Of a DNA stretch of 64,000 nt, positions 47,501 through 64,000 are shown piece by piece. Within the stretch, counting starts at the first letter, position 1, and each line of letters opens with the position of its first letter. Source of the stretch: Agrocybe praecox (Eukaryota > Basidiomycota > Agaricomycetes > Agaricales > Agrocybaceae). The DNA lies in the NCBI GenBank assembly GCA_964017145.1, contig OZ024844.1, positions 1-64,000 on the forward strand, written 5' to 3'. Under the pieces are notes generated by a model, which saw nothing but the letters and a program-made list of their open reading frames with translations, ran no database searches and was not told the origin of the DNA. The translations under genes and the position numbers were made by a program.

Positions 47501-47943
47501 CGTCCACCAAAAAGCACACTGGCCTCTGTATTATCTAAAATATTTGGCATGGGATCTGTGGCAGCATTCGGAGGGAGTTTCGGTAAAGGCGGATAAAGAG
47601 GTAAGGGAGGTACAGTCGACGGTGGCGTGAATGTGTTTTCCGTGCGTGATTTCGTCAAGGTCGAAAAAGAACTTGAGGATTGAAATGATTTGGAGCTGCC
47701 CTTGCTCGACGTGCTTCCATTCCCTTGTTCCACAAGGTCTTCTAGGATCTTCGCTGCTGGCCGACTCGTGCTATTCGTAGTAGAAGGGGTATGATAAACT
47801 GGTCTGTTGGAGCGGGAAGAATGCGAAATAAGGTTAGTGCGTTTGTAACTCAACAATAAGGATTCCAGTTCTGGGCTCCAAGCTATTATATAATATAACA
47901 CGTACTTGGGTTGCTGATTCCAATCGTCTCGTAACGTTGCCAT
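44548..47943 (-). CDS. coiled-coil, largely disordered protein with a DNYIPI..LPPPHE motif
   Basis: Function unknown. Six exons (47943-47906, 47803-46902, 46776-46383, 46320-45195, 45134-44901, 44850-44548) splice to 998 codons with the frame kept at every junction. Residues ~15-240 are disordered and Ser/Pro/Lys-rich (KRERNRERDKERGHHRKNS). Residues ~255-395 form a long coiled coil in two parts (ETIRANEAERHAAELLELVKK and EEDAARARGKMHQLHEELAVERAREEARNAGFEEG). A proline-rich segment follows, then one copy of LPPDNYIPIMG..SMITLPPPHEL near residue 565, the motif repeated in the 39323-40883 gene. The coiled coil suggests a scaffold or oligomeric role; no localisation signal is clear. It appears to be the long-form member of the three-gene cluster. 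Confidence 0.75.
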
Positions 47944-52913
<4,970 letters not shown>

Positions 52914-54267
52914 TACCGACAGATCTTTGGACGATACGCATCATAGAGGGTCTTTGTTATCTTAGATTTTTTTTGCGTCTGCGAGTCTATGATATCTTTT
53001 CGTTGCGTTTACCCACCTACTTACCTCTTACTTTTGTTTCTTGTTACTGTTGTATTACGATGTAGGAATCGTCTACTTTTTTTTCTGAATTCTCCTTCAT
53101 TATTTTTGCATTTTTGCATTTATTCTTACATACATACGTTTTTTCGGTTGTTTTTCTTGTTTTGTTTTTTTGTTCGTCGAAGATGTGAATTTTTTGACAT
53201 AGTACAACATTGCATGCATACGCTACTATTTACCTTCACCAGATATCTATGTGGAATATTTCTTCCGTTCTCACTGTTTTGGATTGCTCCTTGGGTTCGA
53301 CTGGTTTTCGACGGGTTTTATTCATTCACGCTCTAATCCATTGGAAGTGACTGCTATGTTGTCTTTTTGCAGACGCAGAAGAGGGATCCAATGTCACCTA
53401 CTCGTCGACCAGGGCTAGGTGGATGCTTTTTTTCCCGTCACGTGTGGACAAGCTAGACGCGTCGTGATCGATTGATCAGACGCGTCCAGAAATTTGAGCA
53501 GCTTAATTACATGTGTGAGTAGTGTTATTAGTGCCTGAGTTGCAAAATCTATCGAGGTTTCATAGATCGCACAGATGCGACACTTTTCATCATCCATAGA
53601 TCCACCAAGTTACCCCCCACACCGAGGCTGAACGGATGTTTGTCATGTAAAAATAACTATTGACTTCTTGTTCTGTTTGTGAAATTGGGAAAGAAAGATT
53701 CATACTGTAAATTCCGGCGATATTAATAAAGTCAATATATAACCTTCTACGAGGTATTCTCCATTCTCATGAACATTCATTTTGGGTACTGACTATCCCG
53801 TATCATATCTACTATTTTAAGCGCAGAAGGTTTCTACAAATGCGAGTGAGTGGAATAGGATAAATCTCCCTCCCTCCGAAAATCAATTAATTTGGTTGAT
53901 TTGATATGTCGCTCCTTTTCATTCTCTTTTGTTGATTCTGTTCTTACTTCTCGTACAGATTCAAACTTTTTGCGGGATCATGCGTAATTTATATATCGAG
54001 GTAGGGTTATTGAGATGCAGCACTACCCGGCTCAAGACCAAGTTGGTCTAAATGTCTGGAAAGTGAAATCATCAAAGTACACTACAAGCTGCATCCGCAT
54101 TTCGCTTGTGACCTCATTGTCACGAAAATGTCGCTGAAGTTGGTGTCTTTCCGCGTAAAAGTGGAGTTGAGATAGTTTAAAAAAAACATAATTTGCCTTG
54201 GATAATGACTTCTGGATCAGTAGATACTTATTAAATGTGTATATTGTATATCGAGAGTCTGGCCACG
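52914..54267. other. intergenic 3' region
   Basis: Starts with a T-rich 3' region (long T runs at 52966-53180), then plain AT-rich sequence. No gene recognised between the convergent ends of the kinase and F-box genes. Confidence 0.45.
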
Positions 54268-55716
54268 TCATAACTCTGCAAATCCATCCACCAAGAACCT
54301 TTCATCGCGACACGCTTCCCCACGAGCAGATATGGAGACTCCCTTGGCATGTACCGTCGGCAGGGCGTCTTGGAACGCTATCATGAACCCATGTATGAGC
54401 TTCATGGAACTTGTACTGGTCGGCAATGTGATTCTCAACTCCTTCAATTGTTCGAACACTCCAGGTTTGCCCAGAATTTTGTCGATGGGGCGCCATTCCG
54501 CCTTGAGAGCTTTTGCGTCCATTTTCCGGAGACAGTGGCACTCAATCGTAATAGATTCTAGCTGGTCTTGGAAGTCCCCAGAGGCTCTCCTTGCGTGATA
54601 AATTTGACTGAGGAGACGAAGCACCTCCGGGAAGGGACCGTGAGCATGCGTTTTCCGGAAGCTCACCACAAATTTGAGAGCACGCAGGTGATATAGGGTG
54701 CCAATGTTGATAGTGCCAACGGAAGAGCCTGGTATCAATGTAAATATATAACAAGGAAATAAGGACGAAGACTCACAGAAATGGATGGAAGGTAGCCATT
54801 CAAATTGCTCGATACTTCTACCGGCATCTTTCATCAACTCCGCGACTGCATCTCCAAACCCACTCTCGAACGTAGGCGTAATGTATAATTTTTGAAGTGT
54901 GGATTGTACTGAAGGAAGTGACAAAGCTTGGGCGACAACTTGAATAGCGGATGGTGAGATTCCTCTGAGATTCAATGATTTTGGTTGCGTATCCACCCGC
55001 TTTGGTAGAACTAACGCAGAACCGCCTATCTCGACACACGAGAGCCCAAGGAAAGATTTCTCCACTACTAAACGCATGAGTAAATCCGCTGGAAACCTCG
55101 TCACAAACTCCAGGGACACCGCCGATAAAGTCGGCAGCGCAAATACGTCCTCGAGTGCCATACGCGTATCTCTTGGTATATCCAACTCCCAATCCGTCCA
55201 TTCGGAGTTAAAGGTTAAGGAAAAGGTGCGGAGGCGCGGTAGAAGCGACAGAGTATATGGAAGTGTATTGCTCTTGGTGATCCATGACCTGCGACCCCCA
55301 AAATCGAAATCTCGTCCTCCATGTCCATATTCATCTTCAGAATCGTCTCCAATTCGAAGGTGCCTCACGTACGCCCCCAGATGGGGGCTTTTCGAGACGA
55401 GTCGATGGAAGCGATCGTGGTATTTCTTCCTCGGCTCTACTTTGTCCAAGTCGATTGTGTTGAAGAGGTGCGATTGGGAGCGAAATACGAATGCAAATGC
55501 CACGAGACTGCACGATCTCAGCGTTGATGTATCTCGTTGGGCGCCCACCTCATCGATGATGGTTTCGATAAGTTCTGGAGGTAAGCAAGCCGCGTGTGAC
55601 GTTTCCATACGTTGAACTCCGGCCTTTTCTGCGGGTGACGTCGAATTATGTTTCTTCGAGAACGAACTATCAAACTTTGAGCGAAATGAGGACGGAGTGA
55701 GAAGGGTTCGTAACAT
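54268..55716 (-). CDS. F-box-like protein of the agaric type
   Basis: Likely substrate adaptor of an SCF ubiquitin ligase. Two exons (55716-54777, 54728-54268) give about 466 codons. The 48-bp intron has GT-AG ends, is divisible by three and lacks a stop, so a 482-codon unspliced form would also be open. Residues ~43-90 (LPPELIETIIDEVGAQRDTSTLRSCSLVAFAF) resemble the F-box region usual in Agaricomycetes. Leu-rich segments with weak repeat character follow (LLPRLRTFSLTFNSEW, LPTLSAVSLEF, QPKSLNLRGISPSAIQ), suggesting an irregular leucine-rich fold. A second ATG (MET before SHAACLPPEL, near 55608) could be the true start. Such genes are numerous and fast-evolving in mushrooms, so the target cannot be guessed. 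Confidence 0.8.
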   Translation of the reverse strand: MLRTLLTPSSFRSKFDSSFSKKHNSTSPAEKAGVQRMETSHAACLPPELIETIIDEVGAQRDTSTLRSCSLVAFAFVFRSQSHLFNTIDLDKVEPRKKYHDRFHRLVSKSPHLGAYVRHLRIGDDSEDEYGHGGRDFDFGGRRSWITKSNTLPYTLSLLPRLRTFSLTFNSEWTDWELDIPRDTRMALEDVFALPTLSAVSLEFVTRFPADLLMRLVVEKSFLGLSCVEIGGSALVLPKRVDTQPKSLNLRGISPSAIQVVAQALSLPSVQSTLQKLYITPTFESGFGDAVAELMKDAGRSIEQFEWLPSIHFCESSSLFPCYIFTLIPGSSVGTINIGTLYHLRALKFVVSFRKTHAHGPFPEVLRLLSQIYHARRASGDFQDQLESITIECHCLRKMDAKALKAEWRPIDKILGKPGVFEQLKELRITLPTSTSSMKLIHGFMIAFQDALPTVHAKGVSISARGEACRDERFLVDGFAEL

Positions 55717-56106
55717 AACTGCTCTTGAAGTGGAGCTGACACAGGCCTTAAGTACCCTCCGAAGACGTACAGCGAAAATGGACCACGGGTGCTGCTGACG
55801 CTCTTGTGAGGTCGTGTGCGGGGTAATGTGCCACAGATGCGGAACTCCGGAGAAATTGAGAACTTCTTATTCGGCCCTTTTTCTGAAGAGCCGGAATAGA
55901 AAACATATACGTACCATGTATGCCCCTTAGCCACACCCGCCACATAGGATCCCGTCTTCCGAACTGTCGCTATTCTTCGCGCTATTTAGCTATAACACGA
56001 CGATCAACGTAGGGCTCATTGAATGAGGACGGATAACCATACAGAAGATCATGGAAAAGACTATTTTACGTGTGTATTCTGACTCATGAATTATAAGACT
56101 CCTTAT
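55717..56106. other. short intergenic stretch
   Basis: No gene recognised; upstream region of the F-box gene and 3' flank of the membrane-protein gene. Confidence 0.4.
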
Positions 56107-57100
56107 TTAGCACCTCTCTATTCCGTTCTGCTCATTGATTCTCTCAACGACAATATTGTTAAATTGTTGAAGAGACTCCGGGCTATTGAGTTCCGATGGC
56201 AGTTCAACAGTGGATGCCGACCCCAAATTTCCTTTCTTGCTTTGGGATAACACAGTCAAGCGGGCCACCATTAACGTTGGCGCGAGACCTATGTGCGGAG
56301 ATGTTCAGTAAAACAAAATATCAAACTCACTGGGACCTACGGTCACGACTAATGCCAGCGCCACAGAGTAGGCGAGGATCAGCGGCTTAATTGATGTTAC
56401 TGCATTCCCGGTATTGAGGAAGTTTACAACTGTCGAGAGAGTCACGGAAGTGGTGTACAGAGCGCACGACTGGAGGAGAATATCCACGATTCTCTTGTAT
56501 CGTTTTCGAGACTGATTATTGATTTGCCGTGTCTGTAGGTAGATGTGTCGGGATATCATGAACGTAGCGGTGATACTCGTCGCTGCCGTCGAAACGTAGA
56601 GAGTACCTGTGATGATGTTGCTATTACGGAGGTGCTGGTCTGTGTTGAAACCTGTATTGCAAATCGCGATACTCACAAGGACGGCGTCTACAATATCCAG
56701 CGCTGAACGTTGAAATAAGAGCTTTTAAAGGTCAAGATTGGACATCACCGACTCACCAAATTCAATCACAAAAAATACCATTGGCATACTGAGAGCTACA
56801 GGAGTGAGCGACCACAAGCATGGAAGCACCTCCAAATTATAACTCCATCTGCGAGAATAAATCCCAAATTTTGCATGACGCCACCAACGACATTAAATTG
56901 CTGGAAGAGCATCAGTTGCCGAGGACACAAATATTGACGCTCTGGAGCGTCCTCCACGGCAGAATGCGAGGTTTACGTATATCCATTGGAACGATGTCTG
57001 CACGACAAGTGTACCGTATAACAGGGCTATGGAAACAATAATGATATGGTTGTTTGGTGATGAGGGATGCAGCCGAAATCTTAAGACTATATCGTAAGCT
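56107..57100 (-). pseudogene. seven-helix fungal membrane protein, apparently frame-broken
   Basis: Matches the large family of multi-pass membrane proteins of unknown function in Agaricomycetes. Helical segments in order: HIIIVSIALLYGTLVV (near 57055), LGFILADGVIIWRCFHACGRS (near 56850, a hallmark of the family), TPVALSMPMVFFVIEF (near 56790), ITGTLYVSTAATSITATFMIS (near 56590), VDILLQSCALYTTSVTLSTVV (near 56460) and ILAYSVALALVVTVGPS (near 56350). A tail exon (56288-56107) continues in frame with LAPTLMVARLTVLS and a polar end. The 3' half splices cleanly, but between about 56,790 and 56,980 the conserved segments lie in different frames with gaps too short for introns. I infer a recent pseudogene; sequence errors could look the same. 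Confidence 0.5.
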
Positions 57101-58408
57101 ATTCATAAGTGACAACGGATTAAGATTGGGCTATTTAACTCGCAATTAATGTGAATCGTCGCCACGAATATTGCACTATACATCCCTTCACAGTGATTCA
57201 GTCCATGGTTTAAATTTCTGGACCGGCTGAAACAATCTTACCCGTAAGAAACAGAAATACAAGTGTCGAATTCAGGTCTGCCCTAATTAATGTTCCTTGT
57301 ATGAATATGTGGGGTAGACCATCATCTCCTGTGAATGAGGACATAGTGTATCGAAGGAATAGAAGAAATAATATACCTTTCTGCTTCCCTCCATGATTTT
57401 ATAAGCGAAACTGATAGACAGGACTGCATATGTATGTCATTTTTGACATACAAGAAAATGAGTGAACTGTTGAGGTTGCCTTGATTTGGATGGCTAGCGA
57501 ACGTCAGGTAACGACGTCAGATATATTTGGTGTTGCAAGTTCTGGCCCGGGACGATAGAAATCGTCAAAAGATAACAGTTCTTCGAGTAGACGTTTGGCG
57601 CTACTAATATAACATAAATTTATAAATTTAAATCTCAAACGCAGCTTACTGTTGAACGTTGAACGCTGAACAGAAGAAGCTTCTCCTCTTGTCATTGCCT
57701 GTAAGCAGGTAATAATGATTAATGACTGAACACTTTATCAGAAATGAATGTCGATGATATGCTCATAATCTCAAACACTGGAGATAAGGACTTCATAATT
57801 ATATTTTTACATTATTATGATATGATACTGTAACTACGTTGGAGACTTACTTGGAGTCAATCGAAACGATCCTGACGCTGATAATGATAGAGGTTGTGCT
57901 ATTCTGAAAATTGATAGACAAGAGTCAGACGCTGATCAATATTGTCACCGTATCTGGTTGAAAGCTCATGATACAATTAAAGCTGGATTACTGAGGTATA
58001 TGCAAAAAGTGTCGTGCTACCTGATATAAATAGCCCAAAAAACCAGGTGACTCTCAAACCGAGGGGAAATGAGTCAAATATTTTGTCTGAAAACATGCAA
58101 CACCGTCGAAATTGAAGACGGCAACGGCAGTTGATTACCTGGAAGGCCCCAAGAGAAAAATCACCTTGGAATTAGTTGGAATTTGATCAACTACCCTCAT
58201 TTTTCTGCTGCCTTTGTTTTAAGAAACAGTATAATCACAAGTAGCCCGAAAATTGAATCTTATCTTGAATGTTGATAATCTTATCTCAAGCACGTGACCG
58301 TCTTACTTAATTCAATTTCAATTGTGTCCGCGTTTTGAACCGACGCGTGTATCAAATTTCGCACGCGTATGTTCAGAATCCTGATTCTTCCCATCACCTA
58401 GTCATCTA
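57101..58408. other. intergenic stretch upstream of the sacsin-like gene
   Basis: AT-rich with no supported gene, RNA or transposon end. The last few hundred bases before 58409 are the probable promoter. Confidence 0.45.
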
Positions 58409-61400
58409 ATGCCAGAAGCTGCAGGGGAATACGCCGACATTCCGGCGCTTTTGAAGGGTATCTTGAATGGGTACCCGGGAAATTCAGCAATTTTTCGAGA
58501 ATATTTGCAGAATAGTGACGACGCAGGGGCATCGTCTCAAGTGAGTGCCACAGCTGAGGATTTCTTCTTTGATGATATCTCTTGCCCCGGCTTAATTCAT
58601 GCCCGCAGATATTTATTCTCGACGAACGAACGTTCTCTCATAATTCGATTTTGGACCCAGTCCTCTCGGATAGCCAGGGGCCAGCATTGGTTTGCATCAA
58701 CAATGGTATATTAGAACAGGCAGATTGGAAGGCGTTACAGAGTATCCACTCTTCGAGTAAGGTTGCGGATGAAACGTGCGTTTTCTTTGTTTTACGTACT
58801 TTGATGAACTCGAACGAGGAAAACAAAGGCGAACAGGGAAGAACGGACTTGGCTTTCGTGCCTCCTATCATGTAAGTGACCTATTTATTATGTCCTAATC
58901 GCATTTATCAAATCTTTTGGACAGTTGACCGAAAATCCACATCTATTTTCTGGCCGAAAGCTGCTTGTTTTAGATGCACACCGCCATTTTCAGAAGCACC
59001 CTGGTGGCGTTTCAATCGATGTCATCGATGAAGGAGCGGAATATGAAGATCAAATGACTCCCTTTACCTCTCTAATTGATCACCCACGGGAATTTTTTTC
59101 TGGAACTCTTTTCAGACTACCCTTGCGAACCGAAGCCCAGGCCGAAAGGAGTCGGATCAAAGATACACCGACGTCTCCTGAAGAAATCCTGGAACTCTTA
59201 CGGGGTTTCTGCCAAACCGAATTAGAAGAAGTGATTCTATTTCTCAAACACGTTACAAATATCGAAGTATGTCATATCTCGAAAGAAGGCGTTAACAACT
59301 TGTTAGGTAGGGTTGTCGTGCAAAGACCACAACTCGAACCAATCCATGGGACATACCACTGTCGAATTAACTTGACTAGGCAGGATGGAGTAGAAACGAC
59401 TCGTGAATGGTGCTTCTATCACCTCTCAGTGGAAAAATCTGAGGCGAAGCGAATGCTGAGCTCTAGGCTTGGATATGACGTTGGGGACAAGTTGCTCATC
59501 GAGAAACTTACCCCCGTCGTTGACCTGGCTTTCCCCATAGACGGACCGACAATTAAATCAAAACTCTATACACTTCTCCCTCTACCAATCACCACAGACT
59601 TTCATATGCACATTAACGCAGTCTTCGCTTTAACTCCCGACCGTCAAAATCTGAAAAATGCGTTGGAAATTGGAGTCCAAAGATCTCGGGAAAGGTGAGT
59701 TGTTACTTGAACGAATACAACGTGATTAAACGATGCCTCGCAGACTTCTAGTCGAATGGAACAAGGTGCTGTTTACAGCATGGATTCCTATTGCCTGGGC
59801 GAGACTTCTGGCGGATTTAAGGAAGTCATTCGTAACGCATAACTCTGTCAACTCGTATTGGTCACTCTGGCCTCCCTTGGAACCGACGGGAAATACATAC
59901 TGGGGAGGCCTTTCGAAAGGTGTTCTCATTGAAATCATACGCTGCGCTATCCCTGCCTTTCCCATTTTCGGCGAAGCCCTTGTCGATATATTATATGTGT
60001 CGCTCAAGAATTCAAATATTCTCCTTGCGCCTCCCGACGCTCCGATCGATTTAAACATCCTATCGTCGCATGTTGATATCGTTCAACCTCCAGGTTATAT
60101 CTACGATATTCTGTATGAACTTCGTTCACAAATGACAGCTTCCTTTTTATCCCCGGATACTTTGTACCGCCGAATCCGAGAGGTTTACACCGCAGATCGG
60201 TTTCCTATTTGCACCCCCGAACATGCTCGAACAATTGTTGACTACCTTGCTCAAGTCAACACCGTCCCCACCCTTACTTTTATTCCCGGCATTCGTTTGT
60301 TCAGGCTTACAGATGGTTCTCATGTTTCCCTGGGCTCCGTATCAGCGAACTATATCGTACCTTCAAGCCAGAGGGAGGCCGAGCTATTCGGCTCACATAG
60401 GCTCATGTTAGATTGGAATTGTATGTCAGATCGATTCCGGAAATACGTTATAACGGCAGGGACCGCCAGTCGCCTCAATACCACAACTCTGAAAGTCGAG
60501 CATATCTTCGCTGTGTTGCACGCCAGTTTTAACTCCCTGAAGCCGCCTCTTCGTCAAATCAAAGTCGAAGATTTTGCCTGGTTGACCAATTTTTGGAATT
60601 GGATTGCCCACTGGCCCGATGTCAAGTCGTTTTTCAAGAAGGAGAAATCGGAGAAACTTGCCAATTTGTATTTGCTTCCGACGTCCGAAAGGAGTCTGCG
60701 CAAATTCTCTTCGAAGAGTTTTGTTTTTGGCGACACTGATCAAGCCGCGGTCGACGCATGGAACATGCTAGGTGTTTACCCCCTCCATAGCGATATTTCG
60801 AATGACGTTTCTCTAAAGATGAAGCCTGTCGTTGAACGTCCTCAAAGCACGGATTTTGTTCCCCTCCTACTTCGAACGTGCAACACATCCCTGCAGAAAA
60901 ATATCTCCCAGGATGCCCTGCTCGCCATTCAGAAATCTATATGTTTATGTCTTCCTTCTCGAGCAACGCCCTTCAAATTACCTCGAAACGAACGATTGAA
61001 ATTATGCGCGTTGAAGATCTTCGCAACGAGGTCGACCGACAATGAAGCTTGGTCACTTAACTCCCTTGAAGGAACGTCCGAATTCCGGTATCTCAACGTA
61101 ATGAATCAGTTTCTACTGCCAGTCGAACGTCATTCAGTGGTATACGTGAACATGCAAGATCCTAGCACTAGCCTCCTCGCTCGATTGGCGAACGAAACCC
61201 TTCCTAGGACTTACTCCGAAATCGACCTTGTGAAGATCGCCTTCGATAATTGGAATATTCAAGCACCCAACGTTCAAGACACTTACGTTGCATGGATATT
61301 TAGAAATCGGGCTTCCGTCTCTCACGACATCTTGCGACGCATGGATAACCTTGAGTTCGTTAAGGCCCATCGTACGGAACATAAAGTCAAGCCCGTCGGA

Positions 61401-64000
61401 CTTGTCAATCCAGGGTCAACTATAGCGAGTCTGTACACCGATGAACCAGGACGGTTACCCACAGATTTATTTGCCACGAAATACCTTCCAGTGATGCAGG
61501 ACCTTGGTTACCTACATTCTCATCTGGATGCCTTCGTCGTAGAAGAGCGCCTGAAATATCTGTCCTCAAACTCTTCTGACGTGTCTCGTGCACGGAAAGC
61601 TAAGGATTTTATCGCTTTATGTAACAGGGAATGGAAACCAGAATTCGAGCCTATGATTCAGGGCACGTGTGACCAGACTTGGATGCCCGTGGATGATTCG
61701 ACGTTTGAATCTCCTGCATTCTGTCGAGACTCCATTGGTACTCGTGGGACTCATGAAAACCCCTTCTTCTATGACCTGACGCTTAAAATTCTTCCTCTAG
61801 ATGTTCAAATTATCGCTCCCCCTTTCCGAAAAGCACTAGGATGGTCAGATGTGATCCCTTCCCAAATCCTTGTCACGCAATTTCGTCTCACTCTTCAGTT
61901 GGACGATAATCAAGAACAAAACTCTCGATTAATAGCCTTAATCGACTACTTTGGGTACCTAAACGACCAAGGTCGACTCTCTTTGGATACCGTGAAGGAC
62001 GTCAAGGATATGTTAACCGATAAAGCATGGATACCGGCCACCTCGTCTCGCGATGGAGGGCTGGTGAAGGCATCCTATGCCCTATTTTCCCACAATATCG
62101 ACCTCAAGCCACCCTTCCGGCAAGTCCACAACTTTGAATTGACGCCGTTCCTTGTGAAAACGGGGTGTACGCTAAGGTAAGGATCATGCATCGTCTTCTG
62201 CCCCATTTATTTACGTTGACGTTATATTAGGCCAACGCTTGAGGTTCTCGAAGAAGAATTACGTTCGCAAGAATATGTATGTGACCAAGACGTTGCAGCT
62301 TCGGTATCCATATTGCAGGAAATCGTCACATACCATCCTGATTTCGATCGCGCAACGTTATGCATCCCAGGAACTAATAACTCATCGATCCCACTCGAAA
62401 ACGCATTTTTCAAAGACACAAGGCTGACGAACTTCGCATCGAGTGCAACTGGATTGTTGCCAGCGCATGACATGATCTCCCGCGCATTGGCCGACAGTTT
62501 GCACATTCCATGCTCCAGTGCTCTCAACTTTGAAAGTTTTGCTGCCGACGACGAGGAGGCAGACGAAGATAACGACGCTCAAATGGGCGAAGATTTTGTG
62601 ACTCGTATTCGTGGATTCCTTCGTGAATACAATGTTAGGTATGCGTTGAATGAATTCCTTGCTAATGCGGATGACGCTGGAGCGACGAGGTTCTCGATTT
62701 TGGTGGATACGCCCACCGTCAATGGTGATGGATATCTTTCTCCTGAGTTGGAGTCCCTTATATCTTGCCCTTCATTGATTTTATACAATAATGCTTCTAT
62801 GAAAGAAGAAGACTTTGAAGGGCTCTTGAAAATCGGGAGAGGTGGGAAACATGGAACGTCAGAGACACATGGCCGTCATGGTCTCGGAGCTCTCAGTTTC
62901 TATTATTTTACCGACGTGCGTGGCTCACATTTCCGAATCTGCGTTAAATACTAAACTTTAGAGAATATAGGTGGTAACCGTGATATCAGGTGGACAAATT
63001 ATGTTCTTAGATCCATCAGGAATGTATTTACCACGACGACGGTATGAGAAAAGGACGGGATTGCGCAAGCCACTGGTGCAGTTTTCGCTGTGAGCATTCA
63101 CGAGAATCGTTGATAAATCACGATTATCTAGGATTAATTGGATGAATTATAGGCAATATCTTGACCAGTTAAAATCATATGATTCGATCTTTGGATTCTC
63201 CCCCTTTTCTTCAAACTACGAAGGGGTGAGTTTCTTGTCCTTTTTATTTCTTTCGCCGAATTACATCTAATCCGTCTAAATGTAATTTACTTGCAGACAT
63301 TGTTCATACTTCCGTTAAGGTCTTCCATAAGCGAGCAACCATGCGGGTTGGTCGAGACTCATGATTTATTGAAGACAACCTATCAAAGCCTCAGCGAAAA
63401 CGCGTTCTTCTTTACTCATTTGACGCGGATATCTGCAGAGGAGAAAAGGTCGTCCGAGAATGTGAAGTTGTGGTCAATGTCGGCATCACGAACGCTACCT
63501 GTAACGCTCAACGAAGACTTTATGCGCTCGGACCTGTCAATTGAACGAATCGAAGAAGATCGCCAACCTATAGTTCAGACTTGGCTTGTGGCAACTTCTC
63601 CCCGCGCTCAAATCCCAAACGAACATGAAGTCACGGCCAAGATGTTAAAATTGGATCCAGAATCAGTAATGAACGTTCAGATTGCGATTAGGACAGGTCT
63701 CAGGGACTATTCGGACTGCAAATCCTTCCTATTCTCTACTCTATCCCTGCCGAAGGTGGTTTCCTTGCCGTTCCACCTCAATTCTCGCTTTTCTATCTCC
63801 TCTAATCGACAGAGCGTTGTGCTTGATCCTCGAGACAGTGATCATCAAGTGGACGCCAAAACCGCTTACAATCTTTGGATATTGGAGTCGCTTGTTCCGC
63901 CGCTTTATCTCGCCGCCTTTGAATTTCTACTCCACACGTACAATCAAGAATATCATTTCTACAAGAGAAGGTGGTGGCTTTTGGACACTTCAGACGATAT
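58409..64000 (+). CDS. sacsin-like giant protein with repeated HSP90-type ATPase domains (5' part)
   Basis: In animals sacsin is a very large chaperone-related protein with repeated regions headed by HSP90-type (GHKL) ATPase folds; its fungal relatives are little studied. Nine exons in the window (58409-58540, 58609-58775, 58829-58871, 58925-59694, 59744-62176, 62231-62915, 62971-63089, 63153-63225, 63297-64000) give 1708 codons in one frame, still open at the right edge. ATPase copy 1: IFREYLQNSDDAGASSQIF with Asp about 37-38, QGPALVCINNG and TGKNGLGFRASYH. Copy 2 begins near residue 1300: ALNEFLANADDAGATRF, SLILYNNASM, then GRHGLGALSFYYFTD. Sequence after each copy is similar in layout (DPSG or DAHRHF, then FSGTLFRLPLR or EGTLFILPLR), so these are two internal repeats. 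Known sacsins exceed 4000 residues. Confidence 0.88.

Overview
The window looks like nuclear DNA from a mushroom-forming basidiomycete (Agaricomycetes). Every gene I could solve has several exons split by short GT-AG introns of about 48-75 bp. The families are typical of that group: a KDZ transposase with a CxC2-type cysteine cluster, a fungal TET/JBP dioxygenase, an F-box protein, a seven-helix membrane protein family, an SR-protein kinase and a sacsin-like giant protein. Gene density is low, and much of the window is decayed transposon or plain intergenic DNA.

The main object is a probable complete composite transposon at 225-12397. It has 80-bp inverted ends (39 of the inner 46 positions identical without gaps) and a 7-bp direct repeat, GATTTAA, immediately outside both ends. 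It holds four genes in two divergent pairs: KDZ transposase (-), TET/JBP 5-methylcytosine-oxidase-type dioxygenase (+), a small basic protein of unknown function (-), and an HMG-box-like protein (+). All four give continuous reading frames after splicing. The promoter gap between transposase and dioxygenase holds a minisatellite in which each unit carries a long inverted repeat. The pairing of KDZ transposases with TET/JBP genes in basidiomycetes is known from comparative genomics. The two extra cargo genes, the mapped ends and the hairpin array are what this window adds.

To the right, 12.4-31.6 kb is gene-poor. It holds a tandem ~360-380-bp duplication with telomere-like CCCTAA tracts (13.09-13.83 kb), two related and apparently decayed low-complexity gene copies on the minus strand (16.1-17.7 and 19.7-21.1 kb), a deleted Tc1/mariner-type element with 40-bp ends (24150-25018), and a second TA-flanked element 45 bp further on (25064-25791).

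The right half carries host genes: a two-finger C2H2 transcription factor (31616-34919); a cluster of three related minus-strand genes with 'DNYIPV...LPPPHE' or 'STWDYG.YWTRR' motifs (39.3-47.9 kb), interrupted by a 707-bp fold-back element; an SRPK-type kinase (50604-52913); an F-box protein (54268-55716); a seven-helix membrane protein gene with apparent frame breaks (56107-57100); and the 5' part (at least 1708 codons) of a sacsin-like gene running off the right edge (58409-64000).
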